64,000 nt of DNA from Anaerolineales bacterium (GTDB lineage: Bacteria; Chloroflexota; Anaerolineae; Anaerolineales; UBA4823): contig PQAL01000037.1 in the NCBI GenBank assembly GCA_003105035.1, forward strand, positions 69,999 to 133,998. The letters are read 5' to 3'. The notes below the pieces were generated by a model, which was given only the letters and a program-made list of their open reading frames with translations, was not told the DNA's origin and did no database searches. Below, in pieces: positions 25,613-35,800 of this stretch. Every line of letters starts with the position of its first letter. The stretch's first letter is position 1. Position numbers and translations under genes: made by a program.

Positions 25613-26775
25613 GGGTTCATTACCTCAGGAATGACTTGTGTGGCGGTCAAATATGGTGGATTAAGGATCGTGCTTGGACCACCGGTTGGAGTGGGAGTTG
25701 AAGTTGGATTGGTAACCGCGGCAATAGGTGGATTGTTCAAGGCAGCACGCATTTGGGATGCAACAGTAACCCCCTCATAAATGGTCGCAATTTGAGGAGT
25801 GACTACAACAATACCCTTCGAACTATCTGACTGATAAGAAATTGTCTCTACGTGGATCCAAGAGGGAATTGGGATGACGAGTGAATTGGCATAAGATGTC
25901 ATGGCGATCGTAAAAATGAAAATCGCCAGGGACCGCCTCAGCCAATGATTCGTGAGTAGCAGATAGAACAACCCGCCCAATACTAGCAGTGCCAGGCCTG
26001 CCAGGGTAATGACAGTCAAGGCTGGCATGACAACAGTTAACGCAGACAAGTTACTGATGATGATCACCCACATACTGGCAAAGAGAACACCCTGTCCAAA
26101 CCGGATATAGTGCCGGCTTTTGTCTTTTATTAAAAGGATCCGGCTGATACAATCCCATTTCCGCCCGGCTCGGACCATTAGGCGGTTGAGGATGAAGTAA
26201 AAACCAGGCCTATTACGCCAACCACTTAGCTGCAGTGTGAGAAGAAATTCCTCCAGAAAGGGATTAATCCCTCCCAATGGTTTCAAACTTCTCTCGAAAC
26301 TATCCCCGCTGCAGCGTCGAAGAACGGCCTCACGAGCACATTTCTGGACGTCACCCTCCGGCAATTCCTGGATGACGCTGGTCAAAGCCCCAAATAAGTC
26401 CTGGTTTTCACCAGTATTAGCGGCTAAACGTTCAAAGAAGATCACCACTTCCAAAAGCCGCATATCGGTTGAGGAAATCCGCATTTCATCACCCAGCACG
26501 CCCAAAACCACGAAAATGACCAATAGCCACTCTTGGATGAATATATGAATCAGCCAAAAAGTAGCCAGCCCTCCAAATAACATCCCTACAAGGTAAACTA
26601 ACGTTCCCTTCTCAACACTGACCCTGACCAAGGTTTTCAGCGAAAACATTAACCTTTTTGGATTTGCCCAGTTTCTTCCTCTCAGATATATCGCCCGCAA
26701 TAGGCGGATCACCCAGCAAACCAGGTATACCGAAGAAGCCAGGTAAGCGATCAAAGGAAACATACGAATCGCCAT
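25582..26775 (-). CDS. Membrane protein with divergent T2SSF/TadB-like domain and Thr/Pro tail
   Basis: 397 residues from ATG 26775, with AGGAG 7 nt upstream; the longer frame into the methyltransferase gene is rejected. TM pairs are at about residues 5-30 and 65-100. A cytoplasmic helical region follows (ERLAANTGENQDLFGALTSV ... LQLSGWRNRPGFYFILNRLM) as in TadB/TadC/GspF proteins. More TMs lie at about 240-310, then an extracytoplasmic part ends with a TPTPT-rich stretch. It is a third F-type platform-like protein in the operon, besides TadB and TadC. The exact role is unknown. Confidence 0.6.
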   Translation of the reverse strand: MAIRMFPLIAYLASSVYLVCWVIRLLRAIYLRGRNWANPKRLMFSLKTLVRVSVEKGTLVYLVGMLFGGLATFWLIHIFIQEWLLVIFVVLGVLGDEMRISSTDMRLLEVVIFFERLAANTGENQDLFGALTSVIQELPEGDVQKCAREAVLRRCSGDSFERSLKPLGGINPFLEEFLLTLQLSGWRNRPGFYFILNRLMVRAGRKWDCISRILLIKDKSRHYIRFGQGVLFASMWVIIISNLSALTVVMPALTVITLAGLALLVLGGLFYLLLTNHWLRRSLAIFIFTIAMTSYANSLVIPIPSWIHVETISYQSDSSKGIVVVTPQIATIYEGVTVASQMRAALNNPPIAAVTNPTSTPTPTGGPSTILNPPYLTATQVIPEVMNPCRFLSYQPR

Positions 26776-27335
26776 TACCATACTCCTGGCAACAGCCGGT
26801 AAGGAACCTGCCTTGCATAGGCATCGTAACCAGTAATAATACGCTCCTCCCTTAAAGCACGCACGATCTGGATCCCAGCCAGACTTATGAGCAAGCTCGC
26901 AGAAATAAATGTCTGGGTTGAAGAGGCTACCAACGCCCCACGCAGTACCAGCTCGCCCAGGTACATCGGATGCCGTACAATGCGATACGGGCCACACACC
27001 ACCAACCCACGATCTGCGGGAGCAATTCCGAAGTGATTCCCTAACGAAATCAGCGACCAAAAAATCAAGGAATAACCCAAAAAGCCTGTGATCATCAAGG
27101 GAAGTGGCATTTCGACGGAAGAAATCGTTGCCAGAGGCAGCAAGGCAGCCAGGATCCCCAAACACAGCCCCAGCCGATCAGATTTCACAGCAGGTTTGCG
27201 CCGGGCATAGAAAACTGCCAGGATTCCATTGTGGCATGCCGCCATCCAGGCCAGCAACGACTGGTGCTCATTGGCTGCCAGGAAAGAAACCACCGCCGCA
27301 AAGGTGAAAAAAGCCAAACCCATCCGATCTCTCAT
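26775..27335 (-). CDS. Isoprenylcysteine carboxyl methyltransferase (ICMT) family protein
   Basis: 186 residues, several TMs. C-terminal signature GPYRIVRHPMYLGELV and EERIITGYDAYARQVPYRLLPG is the ICMT/PEMT fold that binds S-adenosylmethionine and methylates a membrane-proximal carboxylate or amine. It is embedded in the Tad operon, overlapping the next gene by 1 nt. This hints at modification of a pilus or lipid component; pilin N-methylation is possible but unproven. Confidence 0.82.
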   Translation of the reverse strand: MRDRMGLAFFTFAAVVSFLAANEHQSLLAWMAACHNGILAVFYARRKPAVKSDRLGLCLGILAALLPLATISSVEMPLPLMITGFLGYSLIFWSLISLGNHFGIAPADRGLVVCGPYRIVRHPMYLGELVLRGALVASSTQTFISASLLISLAGIQIVRALREERIITGYDAYARQVPYRLLPGVW

Positions 27336-27340
27336 AATTT

Positions 27341-27487
27341 TCAATCTTCCTTATCATTATGATCGGACCTTCTAGATATGCCCCCGATGTGTAGCAAGGC
27401 AAGGATCCAACCTAATGTGATCCCCACTGCAAAAGTGGACCCGGCAATCGACAATGTTTGCATCACTGACAATTCATAACCAATCAT
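27341..27487 (-). CDS. Small single-TM protein in the Tad operon
   Basis: 48 residues, too short for routine gene finding. It starts MIGYELSVMQTLSIAGSTFA, has a TM at about residues 10-35 (VGITLGWILALLHI), then a charged tail RRSDHNDKED. It fills the gap between tadC and the methyltransferase gene. It has only a weak AGGTG ribosome site but intact frame and tight spacing. The family is unknown. Confidence 0.5.
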   Translation of the reverse strand: MIGYELSVMQTLSIAGSTFAVGITLGWILALLHIGGISRRSDHNDKED

Positions 27488-27495
27488 GGCAGCAC

Positions 27496-28353
27496 CTATA
27501 AAGTATTCAGGATCGGCCACCCAATCAGGATCAGGATCACGGCGATGAAGGGCAGGAAGTAAAACAGCACCATCGGGATGACCAGCTCTGCCCCGACCTT
27601 CTCAGCGCGCTGCTCGGCTCCAGCGGCGAATTCGGCAGCAATCCGGTTGGCCATCTGGGTCATTAATTCTTGTTGCGCCGTGCCCAGGCGGACGAATTCC
27701 AATTGCACAGAGAGGCCGATCAGATCTGGCAGGTTCGAAGACTGGGCTTCCTTCTGAAGCTGGGGAAAGATCACCCGGCCCTGAGACATCTGCAGCACGC
27801 GTTGCATCCACTTCCCAACCAGGCTGCCAGTTTGGGCCGTGCGACGTAGGGCTTCTTCAATGGAAACCCCAGCGGCCATCTGGGCGGCTACGAGCTGGAT
27901 ATACTCGGGTAGCTGGGACTGGAAACGTCGGCGTACCCGGCGGGCTACGCTGCCCAGGAGTGTGGCTGGGACCTGCCAGCCGACTAAAGCGGCCAGTATG
28001 CTGGGGAGCAGATTGTCGTATACCAGCAGACCCAAGATAAAAACTCCCAATGCCAGTGCCAGTCGTAAAGATGTGAACTGAACTTCGTTCCAATCCGCCC
28101 ACTTGCCCACCAGCTGCGCAAAATACAAGTCGGACCGGCTTCTGCGCAAGAGCGAGCCGGGCGCCCAGCGAGATGTGGGCTTATCCAGCCTGGACAGCCA
28201 ACCCCGCCAGCCAAGCAGTTTTTTCCCAGCCAGCTGTTCGCTTTCGATCAAAAACTGCGCCGCTCTGCCCTTCGCCAGGCTGGGCACGAACTCCACCCAT
28301 AAGAAGATCAACAGGACGGCTGTTGCAATGCCGATCAAATACACGAGAGTCAT
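27496..28353 (-). CDS. tadC: TadC-like inner-membrane platform protein
   Basis: 285 residues. N-terminal TM, a T2SSF domain around residues 120-250 (LPEYIQLVAAQMAAGVSIEEALRRTAQ, QLEFVRLGTAQQELMTQMANR), then two TMs at the C-terminus. It forms the inner-membrane platform with TadB that is driven by the CpaF ATPase. The start overlaps the tadB stop by 4 nt. GGAGG lies ahead of the ATG. Confidence 0.88.
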   Translation of the reverse strand: MTLVYLIGIATAVLLIFLWVEFVPSLAKGRAAQFLIESEQLAGKKLLGWRGWLSRLDKPTSRWAPGSLLRRSRSDLYFAQLVGKWADWNEVQFTSLRLALALGVFILGLLVYDNLLPSILAALVGWQVPATLLGSVARRVRRRFQSQLPEYIQLVAAQMAAGVSIEEALRRTAQTGSLVGKWMQRVLQMSQGRVIFPQLQKEAQSSNLPDLIGLSVQLEFVRLGTAQQELMTQMANRIAAEFAAGAEQRAEKVGAELVIPMVLFYFLPFIAVILILIGWPILNTL

Positions 28354-29234
28354 ACCGCCTCCGAGACAATCGAACGGATCATGAGATACCCCACGACCAT
28401 CATGCCAATCCCGGCAGAGATCACAGCTTGGACTGGGAAAACCAGGAGCGACTTCTGGATGAGCGGATCGCGGGTGAGAAAGAGAAAAACGATTAATAGC
28501 ACTCCTGGGATCAGGCGGGCTGAGAGCAATGCATCACTGGCTTTAGCCACCGAGCGGTTGCGTGCTACCAGGATTTGCTGAACCCGCTGGGAGATCTGCA
28601 GGAGAACCTCGGCATACTTTCCACCCCCAGCCTCGCTGTATCCATCCAGCAGGTACGCCAGGTTGGAGAGCGAGGTGGAAGGTGAGCGGGTTGCCAGACT
28701 GCGAAAAGCCTGCTGCCGGTCCTTGCTGCGTAGCTCGGCGACAGTCAGCGAGAGCTCAGGCGACAAAGGATTAGGCGCTTCAATCTCGAGCGACTCGCCG
28801 GTCCGCTGCAGGACATCCGGGATAGAGCCGCCAGATAGGAGCCCGGCAGTAATCCGCCCAACCGCCACCGGCAAGAGCCGGTCGATCTCCCGGCCGCGGC
28901 TCTTGACTTTTTCGCTCAACCAGGAATAAGGTAAAAATGCCACAATGAATCCTAGGATCAAGGCTGGAATACCAGGGAGCAGAGGCCAGGTAATCACAGT
29001 GGCAGCTACGCCAGTTGCGACGGTGAGCAGCCGAAACGAAGCCGGCTGCAACCGCACACCACCCGCCAGGAGCTTATATTCCAGGGATTCTGGTAATAAC
29101 TCGCTCAACTGCCTGGTTGTGTCTAATGAATACATCTCTGACAGGCGTCGACTGGCCTCCCCCCGCCGGATACGATGCGGCGCAAACAAGACAAATACCA
29201 ACAACCCAACAAGTAGACCAATCAAAGTTATCAT
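28350..29234 (-). CDS. tadB: TadB-like inner-membrane platform protein
   Basis: 294 residues from ATG 29234; an in-frame TTG lies 9 nt upstream. T2SSF-domain features: VGRITAGLLSGGSIPDVLQRTGE, then LSNLAYLLDGYSEAGGGKYAEVLLQISQRV and C-terminal TMs. It partners TadC in the Tad secretion platform. It sits between the ATPase and tadC genes in the canonical tad order. Confidence 0.88.
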   Translation of the reverse strand: MITLIGLLVGLLVFVLFAPHRIRRGEASRRLSEMYSLDTTRQLSELLPESLEYKLLAGGVRLQPASFRLLTVATGVAATVITWPLLPGIPALILGFIVAFLPYSWLSEKVKSRGREIDRLLPVAVGRITAGLLSGGSIPDVLQRTGESLEIEAPNPLSPELSLTVAELRSKDRQQAFRSLATRSPSTSLSNLAYLLDGYSEAGGGKYAEVLLQISQRVQQILVARNRSVAKASDALLSARLIPGVLLIVFLFLTRDPLIQKSLLVFPVQAVISAGIGMMVVGYLMIRSIVSEAV

Positions 29235-29249
29235 GCAGACCAACCTTTC

Positions 29250-30590
29250 CTATAAAACCGTTTCAGCCTGGAGACGAGGATGCAAATCACCCACCTTCTC
29301 CCATCGCGGCTGGACATCCGTTGGTAATTCCTCATACCGGTAGACCGGCTCGAAAGCGATATCGCTGTTTTTAAGCTCTTTTACGACGTTGGCGATAACC
29401 GTCACCCGGCGCACTTCGTGACGGATGCCGATTTGCACCAATACATCCACAGCTTCAGAAATCAAGCGAAGCGCATCTGCCGGCCGCATCCCGGTGTCTG
29501 CCCCCAAGACGGTCGTCAGACGACGAACTGCCTCACGAGGACTGTCCGCATGAAAAGTGGAAGCGCCAGAATGCCCGGTCATCATCGCCCGGAACAGGCT
29601 CAATCCAGCCTGGCCATCTCGCACCTCTCCCAAGATCAGGTAGTCGGGCGACATGCGCATGGCATCGTCCACGCCATTGGCCAGGGTATAGGATTGAATT
29701 TCAGTGCCAATGGCAGCCGGACGAGCCTCAACCGTCTGCACGGTGGGGCGGTCGATCCAAATCTCCTCTGGGTCTTCGATCTTCACGATACGCCAGGTCG
29801 GGGGCAGGAAGTTGCACAGGGCAGAGAGCAGAGTAGTCTTGCCGGTGCGCGTCCCTCCGCTGATCAGAATGCGGTAGCCCTGCTCCATGGCAGTTTGGAG
29901 GAAAGCCATCATCTCGCTGCTCATCATGCCACGTTCAAGGATCCATTCCGGCAGGACCGGCTTCTGCTCAAACAGGCGGATGTTGATGCTGGGGTTGAGC
30001 CCGGGCGGGACGATAGCCGGGTGCATGGCTTTCACCCGCCCACCACCTGGATTGTGAGGCGTTACCGGCAGTTTGGCGTTGATCGAAGGGTTGGCTTCGT
30101 TAAGGCTCTTGTTCTGCGGGCCTAGCAGGCGGTCGAGCACTCGGTTAATTTCCCCTGGATCGGGTTTCGTGTCAGGAAGCGTCTCCCACCGCACGCTATT
30201 TTTCTTCATTACCTGTACCAGACCGCTAGAATAGATACAGATTTCGGACAAATCGGTTCTGGTTGGGGGGAGTAGAAGGTCAAGGAAGCCCAGGCCCATC
30301 AGGCGCCGGCCTAGCTCTTCCGCCAGGGCGATATCGGTCTGATAACTCGAATAGGCATTGTTACGCCGGAAAGCTAATCCAACCAGCTGGTTGATCCTTT
30401 CCTGGATGCGCTGGCGGTCAGTTTCAGACGGAGACCGAAGTATACTGACCGGGAACTCACGGTTGACCTGGTCGATGACCTCGTTGGCGACTACTTCTTG
30501 CAAGCCATCATCGTGAGCACACCCAGTCGCTTGTCCCGGATCATAGAGGCTTGTCAAACCTTTGCCAAAGCCGTTTCCATTCGTAAACAT
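29250..30590 (-). CDS. cpaF: CpaF/TadA-type pilus assembly ATPase
   Basis: 446 residues, a T2SSE/VirB11-family hexameric ATPase. Walker A GGTRTGKTTLLSAL is near residue 243. Downstream are the Asp box (VKIEDPEEIWID), Walker B (DYLILGEVRDGQAG) and the His box (MMTGHSGASTFHADSPREAVRRL). The N-terminal domain carries NGVMK-like ring residues. It energises Flp pilus extrusion in the cytoplasm. All catalytic motifs are intact. Confidence 0.93.
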   Translation of the reverse strand: MFTNGNGFGKGLTSLYDPGQATGCAHDDGLQEVVANEVIDQVNREFPVSILRSPSETDRQRIQERINQLVGLAFRRNNAYSSYQTDIALAEELGRRLMGLGFLDLLLPPTRTDLSEICIYSSGLVQVMKKNSVRWETLPDTKPDPGEINRVLDRLLGPQNKSLNEANPSINAKLPVTPHNPGGGRVKAMHPAIVPPGLNPSINIRLFEQKPVLPEWILERGMMSSEMMAFLQTAMEQGYRILISGGTRTGKTTLLSALCNFLPPTWRIVKIEDPEEIWIDRPTVQTVEARPAAIGTEIQSYTLANGVDDAMRMSPDYLILGEVRDGQAGLSLFRAMMTGHSGASTFHADSPREAVRRLTTVLGADTGMRPADALRLISEAVDVLVQIGIRHEVRRVTVIANVVKELKNSDIAFEPVYRYEELPTDVQPRWEKVGDLHPRLQAETVL

Positions 30591-30600
30591 CGCAGGTCCT

Positions 30601-31908
30601 TTAGCTGAAGCGGATGGCTGGAATACGCAGTCGGCTCTTGCTGTGATACCCGTTATTGCCGTCCTTACCCAGGGTGCTACCGGGATAGAGTGCTTCAGCC
30701 AGGTTATGCATGGCTTTAGCTAATGCCTCTACCCGGGTCACTGCGGGGACCTGGTTGTCTTGGGCCTGACAGATGGCTGGAAGGTATGGGATCACAACCG
30801 CCACTGGCGGAGCCCAACCATAGGCATTGGACAGCTCATCGTGGAATTCCCGCGGCGAGATGGGTGAACGCTCGTTGACCTGGTTGAGTACCAGAAAGAT
30901 GGCTTCGCGCGGGATGCGGTGCTCGCCGATCAGCCTCTCCAGCAGCAAGACCATCGAATGGCGGGCAGCGGTCATATCCGCCAGGGTACAACGGGAGACA
31001 ATGATGGCAGTATTGGCAGCTGAAATTCCCTGCAGACTCCATGGTTGCTCACCCGCTGGGAGGTCGAGCAGCACGGCAGCATAGTTGCGCGTCCAAGACG
31101 TCATCACCAACGAATAGATGCTGGCGGGATCGGACCGATCCGAGGTTGAGAAAACCGCTGCCTTCTGGTAATCGACCGAGTTTTCCGGCGCAACGATCAC
31201 GTCCAGACCTTCCCGGCTCTGGATGGAGGCTGCAAACCCGTCGCCAGGCCGAGCGAAGAACTCCATGGAATTGGGCACGTAACGCAGCCGAAAATGAGAA
31301 ACGACGGTGGGCGGTAAATCAAAGGACATTAAAAGGGTGTTCACACTCCGGCGTAATTTGAGCTCGTAGGCCAAACTTTCAGCGATGGTCGAGCGCCCGG
31401 TTCCGCCAGTGGCCGACAGAAATGCGATCACACGCGTACCCAAAATCGCTGTAGCCGTACGGGAGAGGTAGGCCTGCTGAAGCGGAGCGGCAGCCGCCAG
31501 GCGGGCGCGCTCGTTCATGGCAGCAGCAAACCCGGCCTGGGCAATCTCTCCCCAATTTACCGGGGCAATGTACACGCCGCGCACCACTGACGATTTCTCA
31601 TAAGTCGCGCGCAGATCTCGCAACGCCTGCGGCAACACCAGGATCGCCACACCCTGCCAGACCTGCATCTCGGCTAGTCTCTGGATCAGGGCATCTGGTC
31701 CTGGGGCAATATCCACTTGCAACACCACTAGGGCAGGCCGCATCTGTGATAAGTTTTGCTCGAAGATCGCCCATTGGGTTGCAATGGAGCTGATCGAGAA
31801 CCTTGGGTCGGCGAGGAATGGCGCCTGCATCTGGCGAAAGACTTCTTCATTCCCTGACCCAGCCAGCATGACGGTCACTTTGGGGTTAGTTACGGCAGGG
31901 GTATCCAT
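30601..31908 (-). CDS. CpaE-like protein with degenerate P-loop
   Basis: 435 residues. The N-terminal receiver-like domain (about 1-130) and C-terminal ParA/MinD-like domain (about 155-400) match CpaE/TadZ, which positions Tad machinery. The deviant Walker A is altered: SATGGTGRSTIAESLA in place of KGGxGKT, with Arg at the catalytic Lys and no signature Lys. ATP hydrolysis is therefore doubtful, although a structural polar-localisation role remains possible. It is directly upstream of cpaF in the operon. Confidence 0.78.
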   Translation of the reverse strand: MDTPAVTNPKVTVMLAGSGNEEVFRQMQAPFLADPRFSISSIATQWAIFEQNLSQMRPALVVLQVDIAPGPDALIQRLAEMQVWQGVAILVLPQALRDLRATYEKSSVVRGVYIAPVNWGEIAQAGFAAAMNERARLAAAAPLQQAYLSRTATAILGTRVIAFLSATGGTGRSTIAESLAYELKLRRSVNTLLMSFDLPPTVVSHFRLRYVPNSMEFFARPGDGFAASIQSREGLDVIVAPENSVDYQKAAVFSTSDRSDPASIYSLVMTSWTRNYAAVLLDLPAGEQPWSLQGISAANTAIIVSRCTLADMTAARHSMVLLLERLIGEHRIPREAIFLVLNQVNERSPISPREFHDELSNAYGWAPPVAVVIPYLPAICQAQDNQVPAVTRVEALAKAMHNLAEALYPGSTLGKDGNNGYHSKSRLRIPAIRFS

Positions 31909-32808
31909 TTACCTGTCTCCGCTGTTTTGGTTCATGGCATCATAGAGGTCAGCCAGGTTGAGGGTCAGGATATCCTGCTCCTGGAAGCCTTTAGCCGATT
32001 CAAGCGTCAGGTACAGGCTACCGTACCTGCTCAGGGCAACCACTAGAGTGGAGGGGTTAACCATGAAGCCGGGAACGACTTCGATCGGGGTAGAAGGCAC
32101 ATCCAGCACCACCACACTTCCATCTTGCGCAGCCGAGACGGTACGGGCACTGGCGAAGAGCTGATCTTGAGCCGAGCTGGAGGGAAGCTCTTCGTAGCGA
32201 AAGGATTGTGGCACCATAAGCACCTTCAGACCGCTGATGGCGATGCGCGCCAGGGGAGCTTCGGGAGGCATAGGCGTCGGCGTGGGGGTGGGAGTGGGGG
32301 CTGGTAGGCCGGAAGGCAATGCGGTTGGCTCGATCTGGAATGGAGCATTCACCAGGGAAGCGGGAACAGCAATGTTGTGCAGCACATCCGGGGACAGCAT
32401 CCCGATCAGGGTCACCTTTTGCCCCTCGCGCAGCAGCCCAGCAATACCTGAACCCAGGTCGACCTTGACGGCAATCGCCAGGTGATCCGGCTGCAGGCTA
32501 GCGGGAATGCCGGCTTGGGAAGTGTCGCCCAGCACCGACGTGGTGATGTAATCGCCTGGTGCGCGGCCCACCGCAAGGATTTTATTTTGTAAATCCTCGA
32601 TGCGAGTAAAAGCATCCGCTGGTTTGGCCTGCGCCGGAATCGTACGCAGCTCTAATAAATCTGCAGTCAAGGGTGTGCCTGGAGCAATGGCCACTTTGGC
32701 CACTACAACGGTTGTCGGATTGATCACCCCATTGAGGAGAACGATGACCATCACGCCAATGACTACAGCTAAACCGATTGCAATCCAGGGAGAACGTCTT
32801 TTTTCCAT
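31909..32808 (-). CDS. CpaB/RcpC-type Flp pilus assembly protein
   Basis: 299 residues. One N-terminal TM (IAIGLAVVIGVMVIVLLNGV), a SAF domain at about residues 30-100 (VVVAKVAIAPGTPLTADLLELR), and an RcpC-like region with LAIAVKVDLGSGIAGLLREGQKVTL. A TPTPTPTP-type linker near residue 170 is typical of Chloroflexota envelope proteins. It lies in the periplasm or cell wall zone of the Tad apparatus. It is 25 nt downstream of the large ATPase gene, so the two are cotranscribed. Confidence 0.85.
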   Translation of the reverse strand: MEKRRSPWIAIGLAVVIGVMVIVLLNGVINPTTVVVAKVAIAPGTPLTADLLELRTIPAQAKPADAFTRIEDLQNKILAVGRAPGDYITTSVLGDTSQAGIPASLQPDHLAIAVKVDLGSGIAGLLREGQKVTLIGMLSPDVLHNIAVPASLVNAPFQIEPTALPSGLPAPTPTPTPTPMPPEAPLARIAISGLKVLMVPQSFRYEELPSSSAQDQLFASARTVSAAQDGSVVVLDVPSTPIEVVPGFMVNPSTLVVALSRYGSLYLTLESAKGFQEQDILTLNLADLYDAMNQNSGDR

Positions 32809-32833
32809 AACACAACCTCCATTAGAGAAATTT

Positions 32834-35800
32834 TCAATAAGCGCCTAACTTTTCCAGAATTTCATGGTCGGATGGCTCGCTGCCTGGCACCATCAAAGGG
32901 TGTACCAATATCGGCTCCAGCTCAGCCACATCCTCGCTGTAACCCAGCTTGGCGATCGCCATCTGGCGGGGAATGCGCGCAAGGTAGCGCTTGTATTCCG
33001 TGTTGACCACCCCCTTCTCGCTGCGCCCGATGTGGGCCATAACCAGGTCACGATCGTGGGGATGCTTGGTTTGAAAGAAGAAAGCGTTGTTGCAGGAGGA
33101 CAGGATCCCGGGCGGAATGGCGCTGACCGTCTGGGCGAGCAGGTGCAGGAAAATCTGGTATTTACGCCCATCCCGCCAGAAGGTCTCAAATACCTCGCTG
33201 ACCTGCTCATTGTTACCCGCAGAAGCGTTGTTATCTGCGGCTGCCCCGCTCACCCCATTGAGCACTTTGTTGGCCTCCTCGAAGAAGATCTGCATGGGTG
33301 GGAATTTGGCCCCGGCCAGGCTCTCGCGCCTTCTCACGACGCTGTCGAAATACAACACGCTGGATAGCAGCGCCAGCAGCGCTGCTTTGGGATACTCGTC
33401 CATCTCAGCTCCACCCTCCACGATCAGTAGACCCCAAGGATCGTCCTTTGGACCCAATAATCCTAAGTCTTCGACCGGCAGACTTTCGGGACCCGCCCCG
33501 TATTGCCAGGCCATCTGGCCCTCGGCGAACTGTTCCACCCGCAGCAACACCCCTTCCAGGCTGGCCCGGCTGGCCTGGTCGCCCTTGGGCAGCGCCGCAT
33601 AGAAGTTCTTCAACCGCTCCACCCACATGCGCACGTCGGCCTGCTGGCTGCGGTAGACCGCCAGTGCCTGCAATTCGCCTGGCTGGAGATCAATCAATGG
33701 TTGGCCAGTTGAAATTGTTCCTGGTGCATGGTTGTGCTCCCGCCACTCCTGGACCACCTCGACTTCTACGCTGTTCTGCAGGTGACCCCAGGTGGGATGA
33801 TTGAATACCTCCGGATCGCTGGTCAAGACGCCCAGGTTGATATACACCTGGGTCAGGGCGCGGCGTAAGAATCCGAGCTGGCGGGGACCCATCCGCCCGG
33901 CATTGGCGAAGAGCTCGCTGATTAGTGTACGATAGCGGCCGGGATAAGACCGACGTGGTACCTTGAGAATATTCCAGCGCAGCGGGCGGGGCGCACCAGC
34001 ATAAAGCTGGCGGATGTCTACCCTACCCTCCAACCCGGACCAGTTCAGCGCTCGCCGCCAACCCTGGCCAAAATCCAGCACCACGGAACGAAAATGCCAC
34101 TGGCGGGTGGTTTCATAGGCTAGTCGCTCAGCTGCCACGCTTTTTCCAAAGCCAGTGTCCCCACAGAAGGCAGTGTGAAAGTGGCGCTCGAAGCTAAGCT
34201 TGAGTGGAGTATGGGTCAGCTGCCCGGTTTCGCTGCTCCACTGCCATCCGAGCACTACATCGCCGTGCATATCAGGACGAAAAGCAAAGTCGGGAGTGGA
34301 CTCCTGCACGGTCAGGGCAGAGCCCTGCTCGAACATACCGGGAGCGGTATAGGCAGCTAATTGCAGCATGGTCAGGAGGGTGGAATCCATGTATCCACTT
34401 AGCACTTCAGGGACAGTCTCTACCCGAGTAGAAGGCGTGAAGGCCTGGGCGTGCTTACCGATGTACTCGCTTTCCCCGGCAGTCAAGTCGCGGGTCTGCA
34501 CTCCGGTGATCACGTCCTCCGTGCCATGGAATGCTTCTGGGATCAATCCCATAAGTGCCTGTTTGCCCTGTTTGGTGCGCGCCATGGCGTACACGTCTGT
34601 GTAATAAGCCCCTTCTTTACTGGCAAGGTTGAGCAGGCCTTGTTGCTGGCGCAGGATTTGGGTCACCAGGATGGCGGGGTCGAACTGCCACTGGTAGCTG
34701 TTATGTGCCGAGATGGAAGGTGCAATTCCGACCGTCAGCCCGGTGGAAGCCGCCTGGCCAATCGCCTGGGCGGTGGAGGTTGAATTCATCTGACTTTCGC
34801 CAGCACTGGAGGTGTCAGCCTGACCCTTGGTGTCTGCCTGGCTGGTGGTATCGGCCTGCGAGGTGGTATGACTGCCGAAAGTGCCAGAAGCTTCCGAATG
34901 GGTGGTAGCTGTCATGTTGGCCACAGATACACCTTGGCTAACGGTATCGGCCTGGCTGTCCGTCACAGCATGGCTCTGAGTTTCAGAATGCCCCGACATG
35001 TCTGACTCCGAAGACATGCTGGAAACACCATCTGCTGAACCCCAGCCCGCGTTTGCGCCAATCCCCACTCCAGCCGGCTGGATCCCGCCGCGCAGACCCC
35101 AATCAAAGCTATCCGAGTGGCTAGCCCCCTCTCCTTGTGAGCTGACATGCCCGGAGCTTTCGGTCGAAGCAGCGCCGTTAGTGACCGCCTGGCCAACCGT
35201 ATGGGCTGCACCCTGTGAGACGGATTGTCCGGCAGAGTGAGAAATCGACTCACTTTCTGTATGCGACCAGCCGCTGGTGTCTGCCGAGCCGGTGGTGTGA
35301 GCGCTGCCGTCCGTGTGCGCCTGGCTATCGGTGTGAGCCTGCCCGGTGCTATGAGCTGCGCCCTGGCTCTCCCCAAAACCCTGGCTAGCAGACTGCGCCA
35401 TCAAACCTGAGAGCAGCGCCGGCAAGCTGACCCCAAAGCTGACTCCCCGCACCCCGTTTTGCCAGGCGGCCCAGGTGGAGGTGTTTTCGGCCAAGCCGGC
35501 AAGCATCTCGGTGATCGCTCCCAGGCTGACCGGGGAAGTAAGGACAAGAAAAAGGAATTCTTCCTTCAGATCGCTCATGCCGCGGAACAGGATTTCGTTC
35601 TGCTGCAGGGTGTACTGCTGGGCGGCGGGACCTGCTTCGACCAGCGGGTTGTGAACAATGCCTCCACTGCCGCCGCGGGCATTCTCACGCGGGTCAGTGT
35701 GGCCTACGGTGAGCAATACGTGGTGCATGTCATGGAAGCTCAGGAAGATCCATTCCGCCAGCCGGACTGTCAGAGCCTGCAGGCGGACCTGGCGGTAAGC

